From: Rahnella laticis
GTDB lineage: Bacteria; Pseudomonadota; Gammaproteobacteria; Enterobacterales; Enterobacteriaceae
DNA length: 64,000 nt
Direction of reading: 5' to 3'
Assembly (NCBI RefSeq): GCF_015644585.1
Contig: NZ_JADOBI010000001.1
Span: 620,001 to 684,000 of the forward strand
Part shown: one piece after another, positions 56,279-64,000 of the stretch
Layout: each line of letters begins with the position of its first letter
How positions within the stretch are numbered: the first letter of the stretch is position 1
The notes under the pieces: generated by a model
The model's input: the letters and a program-made list of their open reading frames with translations, nothing else
The model's database searches: none
Told to the model about the DNA's origin: nothing
Translations under genes and position numbers: made by a program

Positions 56279-56536
56279 ATGAAACAGGAAGTTTATACCC
56301 TTATTTGTGAGATGCTTTGTGATGCCAAAGATCTTGATGCAGATATGTTGACACCGGATATACGCGTTCAGGCACTTAAACTTGATAGCCTGGATTATGT
56401 CGAACTGATGGTCTTAGCTAAGCGTGAATTTAATGTGACATTGAGTGGCGATATCTTTATCGAAAATCCTCAGTTAACACTTGGCGAAATGTCTCAGATG
56501 CTGGAAGACCAGCGAGTGAAAATGAATGAAGCCTGA
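56279..56536 (+). CDS. acyl carrier protein
   Basis: An 85-residue acidic helical protein with the phosphopantetheine site LKLDSLDYVELMV; Ser37 of the DSL motif is the attachment residue. Typical ACP length and fold pattern (helix I, long loop, DSL helix II, helix IV). It is a dedicated ACP that would carry chains made by the adjacent ketosynthase, dehydratase and reductase and could donate them to the LpxL-like acyltransferase at the head of the gene run. No phosphopantetheinyl transferase gene is present, so a host enzyme must activate it. It has a TAGGAAA ribosome-binding site, and its end overlaps the fabG-like gene by 11 bases. Confidence 0.92.
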   Translation: MKQEVYTLICEMLCDAKDLDADMLTPDIRVQALKLDSLDYVELMVLAKREFNVTLSGDIFIENPQLTLGEMSQMLEDQRVKMNEA

Positions 56537-57263
56537 TAAGTGGGTTTTGGTGACCGGCGGAAGTCGTGGAATTGGCGAATCCGTTGTGGAACACCTTGCG
56601 GATAAATATAACGTGGTATTTACCTGGCTCAGGGAGGAAGAACAGGCCAGGGCGCTTGAGTCTGAATGCGCGCAATTTGCCGGAAAGGTAATAGGTTTTC
56701 GTTGCGACGGAACGTGTGCAGCGCAAGTGGATACACTTGCAGCAAACTTACTTTCTGAACATGGCGCGCCTTTTGGCATTATTCATAATGCCGGGATCAC
56801 TCGTGATGCATTGCATTTCAGGCAAACATCTCAAGACTGGCATGCCGTCATTAATACGAATCTGAATGCGATATTTCATTGGAATCAGGCTTTATTACCC
56901 GCAATGATGACGAAAAGTGAAGGGAGTATCGTGATGATGTCTTCGGTTTCTGCCATTAAGGGCAATGCCGGGCAGGTGGCTTATGCCGCAACAAAAGCTG
57001 CGATGCTGGGTATGACGCGATCACTGGCGAAAGAAGTCGCCCGGTTTAATCTGCGGGTCAACAGTGTCCTGCCAGGCCTGATTGAAACAGAAATGGTTCA
57101 GGTTATGGCTGAGGCTGAGAAAAAAATATTAAGGAAGGGGATTCCTATGCGCAGGTTTGGCAGGAAGGAGGAAGTCTCTCAGGTAGTTGGCTTTTTATTA
57201 AGCGACGGAAGCAGTTATATCACCGGGCAAAGTTTAGTTGTCGATGGTGGAATTACAATATAA
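56526..57263 (+). CDS. FabG-like 3-oxoacyl-ACP reductase
   Basis: Short-chain dehydrogenase of 245 residues that would reduce 3-oxoacyl-ACP with NADPH. It shows the cofactor motif TGGSRGIG (residues 10-17), NAG at 88-90, the catalytic tetrad Asn112, Ser140 (in MMSSVSA), Tyr153 and Lys157 (YAATK), and a C-terminal YITGQSLVVDGG, all as in FabG. ATG 56526 lies inside the ACP gene (11-base overlap), so the two are translationally coupled. It is the last gene of the tight run; the precursor peptide gene follows after 321 bp. Confidence 0.95.
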   Translation: MKPDKWVLVTGGSRGIGESVVEHLADKYNVVFTWLREEEQARALESECAQFAGKVIGFRCDGTCAAQVDTLAANLLSEHGAPFGIIHNAGITRDALHFRQTSQDWHAVINTNLNAIFHWNQALLPAMMTKSEGSIVMMSSVSAIKGNAGQVAYAATKAAMLGMTRSLAKEVARFNLRVNSVLPGLIETEMVQVMAEAEKKILRKGIPMRRFGRKEEVSQVVGFLLSDGSSYITGQSLVVDGGITI

Positions 57264-57584
57264 GAGAATAAAGGGATCAATTAAATAACATTAGGTCCAG
57301 GTTTTGATTTTTGTTTTTATTAAAAAATAAATTACCCGACTTAATTATTAAAATAAATGAACGTTGATAGTTGTATTTTAAAATTGGGGTGTTATAATTT
57401 TTTCGAACTGAAATTTGCAGGAAATAATATGTGCATTTATATTAAAATGTATTAGGGTATTTTACGTTCCCAATGCATACGGTATATATTTGTGCTTTGT
57501 TCTTCTTTGCATTAAAGTTCATCAAAACCATTTTCATCTAAATGGTTATCACTTAAGTAATAATAAATTAAAAGGATTTATTAA
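57264..57584. other. A+T-rich leader of the peptide gene
   Basis: 321 bp of very A+T-rich DNA between the reductase gene and the precursor peptide. An eight-codon frame (57429-57455, encoding MCIYIKMY) has an AGGA site six bases upstream but nothing else to support it. The gap suggests that the peptide is transcribed from its own promoter, allowing far higher expression than the enzymes (inference). Confidence 0.45.
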
Positions 57585-57833
57585 ATGATTAGTATTTCAA
57601 ATGAGCAGGCTGAATCTATTGTTGGTGGTTATAAGACTGTAGAAGTTTGGACTTCTCAACGTTATATTGCTGACCAGCGTAACTGTTTTACTGTGACTTC
57701 CCGTTATTCTTTAACGAAGCCAAATAAGCATAACGTTCAGAAAATTTATCAATGGTTGGGTTCAACCACCAAAGATAACATTCCTTCAATGTTGGCATCT
57801 TGCCCGACAAAAGAATGGTCAAATCGTTATTAA
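57585..57833 (+). CDS. double-glycine leader precursor peptide (microcin-like)
   Basis: An 82-residue precursor. Its first 15 residues, MISISNEQAESIVGG, match in length and pattern the colicin V leader (MRTLTLNELDSVSGG), the signal recognised by C39 peptidases; cleavage would follow Gly15. The 67-residue core starts YKTVEVW, is rich in aromatic and basic residues (ten Lys/Arg against four Asp/Glu), has two cysteines (34 and 73) that could form one disulfide, and ends in Tyr82. It is not Gly/Ala/Ser-rich like colicin V, nor does it carry a siderophore-type serine tail. AAGGAT lies eight bases before ATG, and a strong terminator follows. It lies 7.8 kb from the C39 exporter on the same strand. 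No immunity gene is evident nearby. Confidence 0.75.
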   Translation: MISISNEQAESIVGGYKTVEVWTSQRYIADQRNCFTVTSRYSLTKPNKHNVQKIYQWLGSTTKDNIPSMLASCPTKEWSNRY

Positions 57834-57853
57834 TATTTAAATAATGAATAATT

Positions 57854-57887
57854 AAACCAGCCATTTTTGAATGGCTGGTTTTTTTTT
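57854..57887 (+). terminator. terminator of the peptide gene
   Basis: Eleven-base-pair perfect stem AAACCAGCCAT / ATGGCTGGTTT (57854-57864 with 57871-57881) followed by Ts to 57887, 20 bp after the peptide stop. Confidence 0.93.
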
Positions 57888-57927
57888 GCGAATTATTTAT
57901 TATCAACATGCAAAGTAACAACACTTT

Positions 57928-57979
57928 ACGTACTCATTCACCCCTAAATCATCGTTTATTAAGGGGCGAGTAAGTACGT
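57928..57979. repeat. imperfect inverted repeat at the right edge of the A+T-rich region
   Basis: 18-bp arms (57928-57945 and 57962-57979) matching at 15 of 18 positions, starting ACGTACT and ending AAGTACGT. TTTT follows on the plus side. Either a second terminator-like structure or a mark of the island edge. Confidence 0.4.
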
Positions 57980-58024
57980 TTTAACGCGACTGAATGTAGA
58001 AGTTCAGTGCAGGACAGGATGCAA

Positions 58025-59311
58025 TTAAACCCGCGCCATCACCCACGGAACCACAACCGGCAGTTGCGACAGCAGATACAACGCCAGCCCGATAAACGCG
58101 CCGACCAGCGTGCCGTTGATGCGGATAAACTGTAAATCCTTCCCGATATTCAGCTCGATTTGCCGCGACATATCCCGCGGATCCCAGCCTTTTACCGTGT
58201 CGCTGATGTGACGCGTCAGGAATTGCGCGAAGTCCGGTGCCATTTTCTCTGCGATGGTTTCCATTTGCTGATTCAGCGAACTGCGCAGTTTCTCGTCCTG
58301 CGCCAGCGCATTTCCCAGCCACTGGCCGGATTCCGTGACTTTCGCAAACACCCGCGAATCTTCGCTTTCCAGATCTTCTTTCAGCCAGTTGCGCATGTCG
58401 CCCCACAGCTGCAACACGTAAACATTCAGCTTCTCGTCATCTTTCAGATACTGCTTAATCTCTTCGGCTTTCTGCGCGGTTTCCGGGTCGTTTTGCAGCT
58501 TCCAGATAAAGTTCTGTACCGAACGGTCGAAGCCTTTGCGGAAAGCATGGGTTTTGTCGTTGCCCATATCATCGAGCACCGAATTCACCGCGTTCGACAC
58601 CAGATCGGCACCGTTTCGCCCCAGCCAGCCGGTGGGCAGAAGTTTGGCGGTCAGCGGATGTTCGCGTTTCATCCAGCCGACAATTTGCGCGGAAATAAAC
58701 TGCCGCGTGCTGTCTTTTGCCAGCAGGATTTCCAGCTGATCCATTGCCTGATCCAGCAGTTGCTGATGGCGGCCGCCTTTGGTCAGGCTTTCCAGCATGG
58801 TCGCAATAGACGTTGAAAGATCGATTTTATCGATGACGCGGTAAAGCGCGCGGCGGATAAGTTGCGCGATGCGCTGATCGTCCGTCACATCGAGAAAACC
58901 GCGGATCATCTTCACCGCGTATTTTGCGAAACGCTGCGCGTTGTCCGGTGCGTTCAGCCAGTCCGTGAGCATCCGCGCCGGATCGTGCTGGCGGATAAGA
59001 TTGATAAGCGTCGCGGGCGCGAGGAATTTTTCCTGCACAAACACCGCCAGATTATCGGCAATTTTGTCTTTATTCCTGGGAATAATGGCCGTGTGGGACG
59101 CCACAAACGGCACCGGCACGCGGCGAAACAGCGCCACCACGGCGAACCAGTCCGCCATTGCGCCGACCATCGCGGCTTCGGAAATGGCTTTCAGGCCGGA
59201 AACCCAGAAGTTGGGCGGCAGGAAAAGGGTGATGACAAACAGGGCGGCGGCAATCAGCAGCAGCCCGAGCGCGTTACGTTTACTTCGGCGAAGTTCTTGT
59301 TCTTTATCCAT
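58025..59311 (-). CDS. yjiN: DUF445 family membrane protein, YjiN type
   Basis: A 428-residue protein matching E. coli YjiN (426) in length and pattern: N-terminal helix ([19 protein letters not shown]), the conserved [20 protein letters not shown] loop near residue 50, a long helical middle, and a final membrane helix ([18 protein letters not shown]). Function unknown. It is 31 bp downstream of a LysR-type gene on the same strand, so the two may be co-transcribed. The gene marks the return to the more GC-rich chromosome after the A+T-rich island. Confidence 0.88.
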   Translation of the reverse strand: MDKEQELRRSKRNALGLLLIAAALFVITLFLPPNFWVSGLKAISEAAMVGAMADWFAVVALFRRVPVPFVASHTAIIPRNKDKIADNLAVFVQEKFLAPATLINLIRQHDPARMLTDWLNAPDNAQRFAKYAVKMIRGFLDVTDDQRIAQLIRRALYRVIDKIDLSTSIATMLESLTKGGRHQQLLDQAMDQLEILLAKDSTRQFISAQIVGWMKREHPLTAKLLPTGWLGRNGADLVSNAVNSVLDDMGNDKTHAFRKGFDRSVQNFIWKLQNDPETAQKAEEIKQYLKDDEKLNVYVLQLWGDMRNWLKEDLESEDSRVFAKVTESGQWLGNALAQDEKLRSSLNQQMETIAEKMAPDFAQFLTRHISDTVKGWDPRDMSRQIELNIGKDLQFIRINGTLVGAFIGLALYLLSQLPVVVPWVMARV

Positions 59312-59342
59312 TAGCTCAGTTTAGGAAGCGTCATGCAGGCTG

Positions 59343-60263
59343 TCAGCTTTTTTCTTGTCTGCGGCTTTGTTTTAGGAATGCGGCGGAATGCGCGGTGACC
59401 AGTTGCCGGAAGGCGCTCAGTGCGGGCGTATCGCTGTCCTGTCGCCAGGCCATATAGATTTCAGCGATGGCGTCAGGGTGGCTGAGCGGGCGGAATTCCA
59501 GACCGGGAAAACCCAGATGCCGTGCGCTGTCCGGCACAATCGCCAGCCCGACACCGGCGCGCACCAGCCCGAGAATAGTGTGCGTCTGGCTGCAATGCTG
59601 AACGTAATGTGGCACGACGTTCGCCCCGGCAAAAATCCCAGCCACGCAATCGTAAAAGTATTTTCCCTCAGTCGCGGAATACATGATGAAAGGGAGCCCG
59701 GCGAAATCGCGCACGCGCAGCCGGGCTTTGGCCGCAAGCGGCGACGCGGGCGGCAGCGCCACGCACAACGGTTCACGCAACACGCACTGATAGGCCAGCG
59801 GGAACAGCGGCACAGGCTGGCGGACAAATCCGATATCCAGCGTACGGGCAGCCAGCGCCTGAAGTTGCGCGGAAGAGACCATTTCTTTCAGGATCAGGGT
59901 GATGGCGGGCAGTTTTTGCGTCGCCAGCGCAATAATCTGCGGGATTTGCCAGTAACCGCTGACCGCCGTGAAGCCCATCATCAGACGTCCCATCTCGCCT
60001 TTTTCAACGCGCTTCACCGTCTCCTGCGCCTGTCCGGTGAATTCAAGGATCATCCGCGCGTCACGCAAAAATGCGCTGCCGGACGCCGTCAGACTGACAT
60101 GCCGGTTGCTGCGTTCAAGCAGACGTGCGCCGAGCGCGTGCTCGAGCAACTGAATCTGACGGCTCAGCGGCGGCTGCGTCATAAACAGACGTTTTGCCGC
60201 CCGGCCAAAATGCAATTCCTCCGCCACCGCCACAAAACACCGCAGTTGATTTAATTCAATCAT
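59343..60263 (-). CDS. LysR-family transcriptional regulator
   Basis: Regulator of 306 residues of the BenM/CatM-like branch of LysR proteins: N-terminal MIELNQLRCFVAVAEELHFG and recognition helix TQPPLSRQIQLLE, and an effector domain that keeps the ligand-pocket style GFTAVSGYW and IVPDSARHL. Divergent from a GudP-like aldarate transporter gene with a 171-bp gap, so it probably controls that transporter in response to a sugar acid (inference). The start is supported by the family's N-terminus. Confidence 0.9.
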   Translation of the reverse strand: MIELNQLRCFVAVAEELHFGRAAKRLFMTQPPLSRQIQLLEHALGARLLERSNRHVSLTASGSAFLRDARMILEFTGQAQETVKRVEKGEMGRLMMGFTAVSGYWQIPQIIALATQKLPAITLILKEMVSSAQLQALAARTLDIGFVRQPVPLFPLAYQCVLREPLCVALPPASPLAAKARLRVRDFAGLPFIMYSATEGKYFYDCVAGIFAGANVVPHYVQHCSQTHTILGLVRAGVGLAIVPDSARHLGFPGLEFRPLSHPDAIAEIYMAWRQDSDTPALSAFRQLVTAHSAAFLKQSRRQEKS

Positions 60264-60380
60264 TCAATTTTTGACTTGTTCCATTGTCTTTTTAACTTAG
60301 ACCGTATCGTCAGATGTTTCTACTCTGTTAATTAATTTGGATTTTTTAGATCTGGATGGCGTGGCCCAAACGCAAAAATT

Positions 60381-60396
60381 TGTGCATCAGGTCACA
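60381..60396 (+). promoter_or_regulatory. CRP-like site before the MFS transporter gene
   Basis: TGTGC-ATCAGG-TCACA differs from the CRP core TGTGA-N6-TCACA at one position and has A/T-rich flanks. It lies 39-54 bp before the transporter start in the divergent LysR/MFS gap. Consistent with catabolite control of a sugar-acid transporter. Confidence 0.55.
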
Positions 60397-60434
60397 AAAA
60401 GCAGGGAGTGCACTCATAAGTCTGGAGAGAAAAC

Positions 60435-61823
60435 ATGACGTCCCCTACAGATGTGTCAGATACCCAAAATACGGCCACCCGTGAAGCCGCAGGCGAAAGT
60501 GCCAGACCGGGCCATTTTCGTTATGTCGTCCTTGGAATGATTTTCGCGATAACCGTGATCAACTACGCCGACCGCGCCACGCTGTCGATAGCCGGTACGG
60601 AAGTGTCACGGGTTCTCAGCCTCGATCCGGTGATGCTCGGCATGGTGTTCTCGGCGTTCGCGTGGGCTTACATGATTGGTCAGATCCCCGGCGGCTGGTT
60701 GCTGGATAAGTTTGGTGCACGGCGTGTTTACGGGTGCAGCCTGGTGCTGTGGTCGGTGTTTACAATGTTGCAGGGCACCGTGGGCTGGTTTGGCGTCAGC
60801 GGGATTTCCGCCGCCATCATGCTGTTCTTCCTGCGGTTCATGCTCGGACTGGTGGAATCCCCGGCGTTTCCGGCCAATGCGCGCATCGTCGCCTGCTGGT
60901 TCCCGACCAACGAACGCGGAACCGCCACCTCGCTGTTTAATTCGGCGCAATACATGGCGATTGGCGTTTTTACGCCGATTATGGCGTGGCTCACACACGC
61001 GCTCGGCTGGGAACACGTTTTTCTGTGGATGGGCGCGGTGGGGCTGATTGCGGGCATTGCGTGGTTTGCCTTTTATAAAGAACCGCACAGCAGTCCGTAC
61101 ATAAAACCGGCAGAGCTGGAGCATTTGCGCGCCAACGGGGCACTGGTCGACCTGGAACTCAACCGCCGCGCCGCACGGCAGAAATTCACCTTCGGTGAAG
61201 TGATGCAGCTATTCCAGAGCCGTACGCTGTGGGGCATTTATATCGGGCAATATTGCATTACATCGATGAGCTATTTCTTCATGACCTGGTTCCCGATTTA
61301 CCTGATCAAAGGACGCGGGATGACGGTGATGCAGGCGGGCTGGGTGGTGGCGTTACCCGCCATTTGCGGTTTCACCGGTGGCGTACTGGGCGGCGTGATG
61401 TCGGATTACATGATCCGCCGCGGGGTCAGCCCGTCGAAAGCGCGTAAAACACCGTTCGTGCTGGGCATGTTTTTTGCCGCCATGCTGGCGATGGCGAATT
61501 TTGTGTCCACGGACGCGGCAGTGATTGCGTTAATGACGCTGGCCTTCTTCGGCAAAGGGCTTTCGGCGATTGGCTGGGCGGTAATGTCAGATACCGCGCC
61601 GGAAAAAATGATCGGCCTCAGCGGCGGCGTATTCAACTGCCTGGGCAACGTCGCGGGGATAATCACGCCGGTGGTGATTGGCTATATCGTCGCCGTCACC
61701 GGTTCCTTTAATTACGCGCTGTGGTTCGTGGGTGCGCACGGTTTACTCGGCATGTTTGGCTATCTGGTGGTCGCCGGAAAGTTCGAACGCATGGTGATCC
61801 GCCCGGAACCGCGCCTAAAATGA
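60435..61823 (+). CDS. GudP/GarP-like MFS sugar-acid transporter
   Basis: Major-facilitator carrier of 462 residues in the anion:cation symporter branch, similar along its length to E. coli GudP (glucarate): NYADRATLSIAG near residue 35, SAFAWAYMIGQIPGGWLLDKFGARRVYG near 74-101, NARIVACWFPTNERGTA near 148, YIGQYCITSMSYFFMTWFPIYL near 272 and GWAVMSDTAPEKMIGLSGG near 378. Twelve membrane helices. No glucarate dehydratase gene is beside it, so the substrate (glucarate, galactarate or a related acid) is open. GGAGAG ribosome-binding site. The divergent LysR gene and a CRP-like site suggest induction plus catabolite control. Confidence 0.9.
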   Translation: MTSPTDVSDTQNTATREAAGESARPGHFRYVVLGMIFAITVINYADRATLSIAGTEVSRVLSLDPVMLGMVFSAFAWAYMIGQIPGGWLLDKFGARRVYGCSLVLWSVFTMLQGTVGWFGVSGISAAIMLFFLRFMLGLVESPAFPANARIVACWFPTNERGTATSLFNSAQYMAIGVFTPIMAWLTHALGWEHVFLWMGAVGLIAGIAWFAFYKEPHSSPYIKPAELEHLRANGALVDLELNRRAARQKFTFGEVMQLFQSRTLWGIYIGQYCITSMSYFFMTWFPIYLIKGRGMTVMQAGWVVALPAICGFTGGVLGGVMSDYMIRRGVSPSKARKTPFVLGMFFAAMLAMANFVSTDAAVIALMTLAFFGKGLSAIGWAVMSDTAPEKMIGLSGGVFNCLGNVAGIITPVVIGYIVAVTGSFNYALWFVGAHGLLGMFGYLVVAGKFERMVIRPEPRLK

Positions 61824-61902
61824 GAATTGTTCTTGATATGACAAGGTGTGTCATTAAACTGCGTGCAGCATTATTCCCCTGCATTCAGAATGAGACCAAT
61901 TC

Positions 61903-63561
61903 ATGGAGTTGTTACGCGTTGTATTTAAACAATATCGCTGGCCGTTTTTAGGCGTAATGGCGCTGAGCCTGCTCAGCGCCATACTGGGCATCGGCCTGAT
62001 CGCGTTCATCAATCTTAAACTGATTGAAACCACGCAGGGTTCCCTGATGGTTTTGCCGCAGTTTCTCGGATTATTACTGCTGCTGATGGCTGTTACGCTC
62101 GGCTCTCAGCTGGCGCTCACCGTGCTCGGCCACCACTTTATCTACCGCCTGCGCGGGCAATTCATCAAACGTATTCTGGATACGGACATCGAGCGCATCG
62201 AGCAAATCGGTAACGCGCAACTGCTCGCCAGCCTCGGCAGCGACATCCGCAATATCACGCTGGCCTTCGTGCGTTTACCGGAACTGGTGCAGGGCATCAT
62301 TCTGACCATCGGCTGTGCGGGCTATCTGGCCTGGCTTTCCCCGGAAATGCTGCTGGTCACCGTTATCTGGCTGCTGATCACCATTTTTGGCGGTTTCAAA
62401 CTGGTCTCACACGTTTATCGCCATCTGGCGAAAGTGCGTGACGCCGAAGACAAGCTGCAAACGGATTACCAGAAAGTGATTGAAGGGCGCAAAGAGCTGG
62501 CGCTGAACCGCGAACGTGCGCGCCATCTGTTCGACGACGTCTATCGCAAGGACGCCGAAGAATACCGCCATCATATTATCCGCGCCGATACCTTCCATCT
62601 CAGCGCCGTGAACTGGTCGAATATCATGATGCTGGGCGCGATTGGCCTGGTGTTTTTCATGGCGAACACGCTCGGCTGGTCAAATACAGACGTCGCCGCG
62701 ACCTATTCCCTGACGCTGCTGTTCCTGCGTACGCCGATGTTGCAGGCCGTGGGCGCGTTGCCGACGTTGCTCAGCGCGCAGGTGGCTTTTGGCAAACTGA
62801 AAGCGCTGAAACTGGCCGAACACAATGACGCATTCACACCTGCGGTTGCTGCGAAAAACTGGCAAACGCTGGAGTTGCGCGACCTGACGTTCAGCTATGC
62901 CGGGAAAGAAGAGGGGGCAGGTTTTGGTATCGGGCCGCTGAACCTCCGGATTTCCCGTGGCGAGCTGATTTTCCTGATTGGCGGCAACGGCAGCGGAAAA
63001 TCCACGATGGCGATGCTGCTGACCGGGCTGTATCAGCCGCGTTCCGGGCAAATCCTGCTCGACGGTGTGCCGGTCACGGCGGAAAACGCCGAACAGTATC
63101 GCCAGCTTTTCTCGGCGGTCTTTACCGATTTCCATCTGTTCGGCCAGCTCATCGGCCCGCAGGGCAAACAGCCGGATCCGCTGCTGGTGGAAGACTGGCT
63201 GCAACGCCTGAACATGAAAGAAAAACTTCAGTTCACCGGCAACGAAGTGACCAACCTTCAGCTTTCTGCCGGGCAGCGAAAACGCGTGGCCTTACTGCTG
63301 GCGGCGGCCGAAGGGCGCGACTTCCTGCTGCTCGACGAATGGGCGGCAGATCAGGATCCGCAATTCCGCCGGACCTTCTACCGCGAGCTGTTGCCACAAT
63401 TGCGCGATATGGGTAAAACCGTGCTGGCAATCAGCCACGATGATCACTATTTTGAACACGCCGATCGTTTGCTGGAAATGCGTCAGGGCAAACTGAAAGA
63501 ACTGCACGGGCAGGAGCGCGCCGATGCCAGCCGTGATGCGGTCGCACAAATCGGCCTTTAA
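61903..63561 (+). CDS. yojI: ABC transporter, YojI/cyclic-peptide exporter family
   Basis: Fused membrane and ATPase half-transporter of 552 residues (E. coli YojI 547), a family that includes the microcin J25 efflux pump and PvdE. Six helices lie in the first 300 residues. The nucleotide-binding domain has Walker [10 protein letters not shown] near 366, signature LSAGQRKR near 453 and Walker [13 protein letters not shown] near 475, with the family's unusual DEWAADQDP wording. The start [11 protein letters not shown] fits YojI. Only a weak ribosome-binding site. It is followed at 22 bp by a small membrane-protein gene and not linked to the GudP-like gene by function. Confidence 0.92.
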   Translation: MELLRVVFKQYRWPFLGVMALSLLSAILGIGLIAFINLKLIETTQGSLMVLPQFLGLLLLLMAVTLGSQLALTVLGHHFIYRLRGQFIKRILDTDIERIEQIGNAQLLASLGSDIRNITLAFVRLPELVQGIILTIGCAGYLAWLSPEMLLVTVIWLLITIFGGFKLVSHVYRHLAKVRDAEDKLQTDYQKVIEGRKELALNRERARHLFDDVYRKDAEEYRHHIIRADTFHLSAVNWSNIMMLGAIGLVFFMANTLGWSNTDVAATYSLTLLFLRTPMLQAVGALPTLLSAQVAFGKLKALKLAEHNDAFTPAVAAKNWQTLELRDLTFSYAGKEEGAGFGIGPLNLRISRGELIFLIGGNGSGKSTMAMLLTGLYQPRSGQILLDGVPVTAENAEQYRQLFSAVFTDFHLFGQLIGPQGKQPDPLLVEDWLQRLNMKEKLQFTGNEVTNLQLSAGQRKRVALLLAAAEGRDFLLLDEWAADQDPQFRRTFYRELLPQLRDMGKTVLAISHDDHYFEHADRLLEMRQGKLKELHGQERADASRDAVAQIGL

Positions 63562-63583
63562 CCGTTTATAAAAAGGAACAGGA

Positions 63584-64000
63584 ATGAACTGGACTGAAGG
63601 GGTGGCGTGGGGCGTCAGTGCCGTCGTAACAGGCTTACTGATCGGGCTGCTGCATAAAAAAGGCGTGCTAAGCCGCGTGCCTGCGGTGATCGTGTTTCTG
63701 GTGTTGTTTATCGGTGGCAATCTGCTGTGGAGCGCGGTGATAAAGCCGCATCTTGCCGGTAACCGTGAGGAGCAAAAGGTCGATCAGGCGCTGGCTGAAC
63801 TGCCGCTTTACACCACGATAAAAGCGCAGGAACCGGCGCTGTACGCGCAGATCCGCAGCAATATTCTCAAGCTTCGTAAAGAAGGTAAATCGCAACAGGA
63901 CGCCATTAATACGGTGAAACCGATGGTCTCTGTATTGCTCACGCAGCGCATCAGCCATGCGCCGGATGCCAACGTGAACGAGGCGATGCAGGTGAATCTG
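63584..64000 (+). CDS. hypothetical membrane-anchored protein (3' end outside window)
   Basis: I do not recognise this protein. ATG 63584 follows AAGGAACAGGA; 139 codons are in the window. Two hydrophobic segments occur at about residues 8-23 and 32-50 (VAWGVSAVVTGLLIGLL; VPAVIVFLVLFIGGNLLW), followed by a soluble helical region with TTIKAQEPALYAQIRSNILK. The gene starts 22 bp after yojI and may be co-transcribed with it. Confidence 0.7.
   Translation, partial: MNWTEGVAWGVSAVVTGLLIGLLHKKGVLSRVPAVIVFLVLFIGGNLLWSAVIKPHLAGNREEQKVDQALAELPLYTTIKAQEPALYAQIRSNILKLRKEGKSQQDAINTVKPMVSVLLTQRISHAPDANVNEAMQVNL

Noticed and set aside
61903-63561. yojI as part of the microcin-like system
   Set aside because: YojI-type pumps export microcin J25, but this gene lies 4 kb beyond the peptide, past yjiN, LysR and GudP-like genes, and is a conserved enterobacterial gene. 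No evidence of linkage.
1-64000. tRNA, rRNA, insertion sequences, prophage genes, CRISPR arrays, integrase or attachment sites
   Set aside because: None recognised by reading both strands; no transposase, integrase or regularly spaced short repeats. The autotransporter repeats are protein-coding.

Overview
The window looks like the chromosome of a member of the Enterobacterales, most likely a Yersiniaceae-type genus such as Rahnella or Serratia. That is inferred from recognisable enterobacterial genes (aqpZ, padC, eptA, rcsA, dsrB, opgD, gldA, yojI, yjiN, yahK), not from any search. The flanks are moderately GC-rich. The stretch from about 30.4 to 57.9 kb is visibly more A+T-rich, with AT-rich non-coding gaps, and reads as an acquired island. 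I see no tRNA, rRNA, insertion sequence or CRISPR array.

Left flank (1-30.4 kb). It opens with a CSS/EAL cyclic-di-GMP phosphodiesterase cut by the window edge, then aquaporin Z and a secreted alpha/beta hydrolase. Next come a divergent phenolic acid decarboxylase/LysR pair and an LPS-modification pair: eptA, with a PmrA-type box, opposite a second lpxA-like gene with a changed acyl-chain ruler residue. These are followed by a DUF969-DUF979-DUF2891 operon, queH, an AI-2E-family permease, yahK, a small unknown gene, a voltage-gated-type channel, a cold-shock gene, dsrB, a chemoreceptor and rcsA. A locus for unsaturated uronides (GH88 hydrolase, LacY-type transporter, DUF2264 protein, AraC regulator) carries a KdgR-like palindrome. 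A PLP decarboxylase, opgD, a small unknown gene and gldA close the flank.

Island (30.4-57.9 kb). About 0.9 kb of AT-rich DNA precedes a giant autotransporter of 4,640 residues, followed by a SapC-family gene. Then comes a tight run of nine genes: an LpxL-like acyltransferase, a C39-peptidase ABC transporter, MacA, MacB, a NodT/TolC-type outer-membrane lipoprotein, a FabF-like ketosynthase, a MaoC-like dehydratase, an acyl carrier protein and a FabG-like reductase. An AT-rich gap of 321 bp leads to a gene for an 82-residue peptide with a 15-residue double-glycine leader and a cationic core with two cysteines, ended by a strong terminator. This is the most interesting part of the window. It combines a colicin V-like precursor and its processing exporter with a dedicated acyl-chain assembly line, an acyl-ACP-type acyltransferase and a lipopeptide-type tripartite pump. 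I propose a fatty-acylated (lipo-)microcin or similar acyl-peptide system; the acylation itself is inference.

Right flank (57.9-64 kb). It holds a DUF445 (YjiN) gene and a LysR regulator, opposite a GudP-like aldarate transporter with a CRP-like site. The window ends with yojI and a partial small membrane-protein gene.

Starts differ from the longest open frame where a ribosome-binding site or family length argues for it. Notable cases are TTG starts for eptA (6353) and for the lpxA-like gene (6728).
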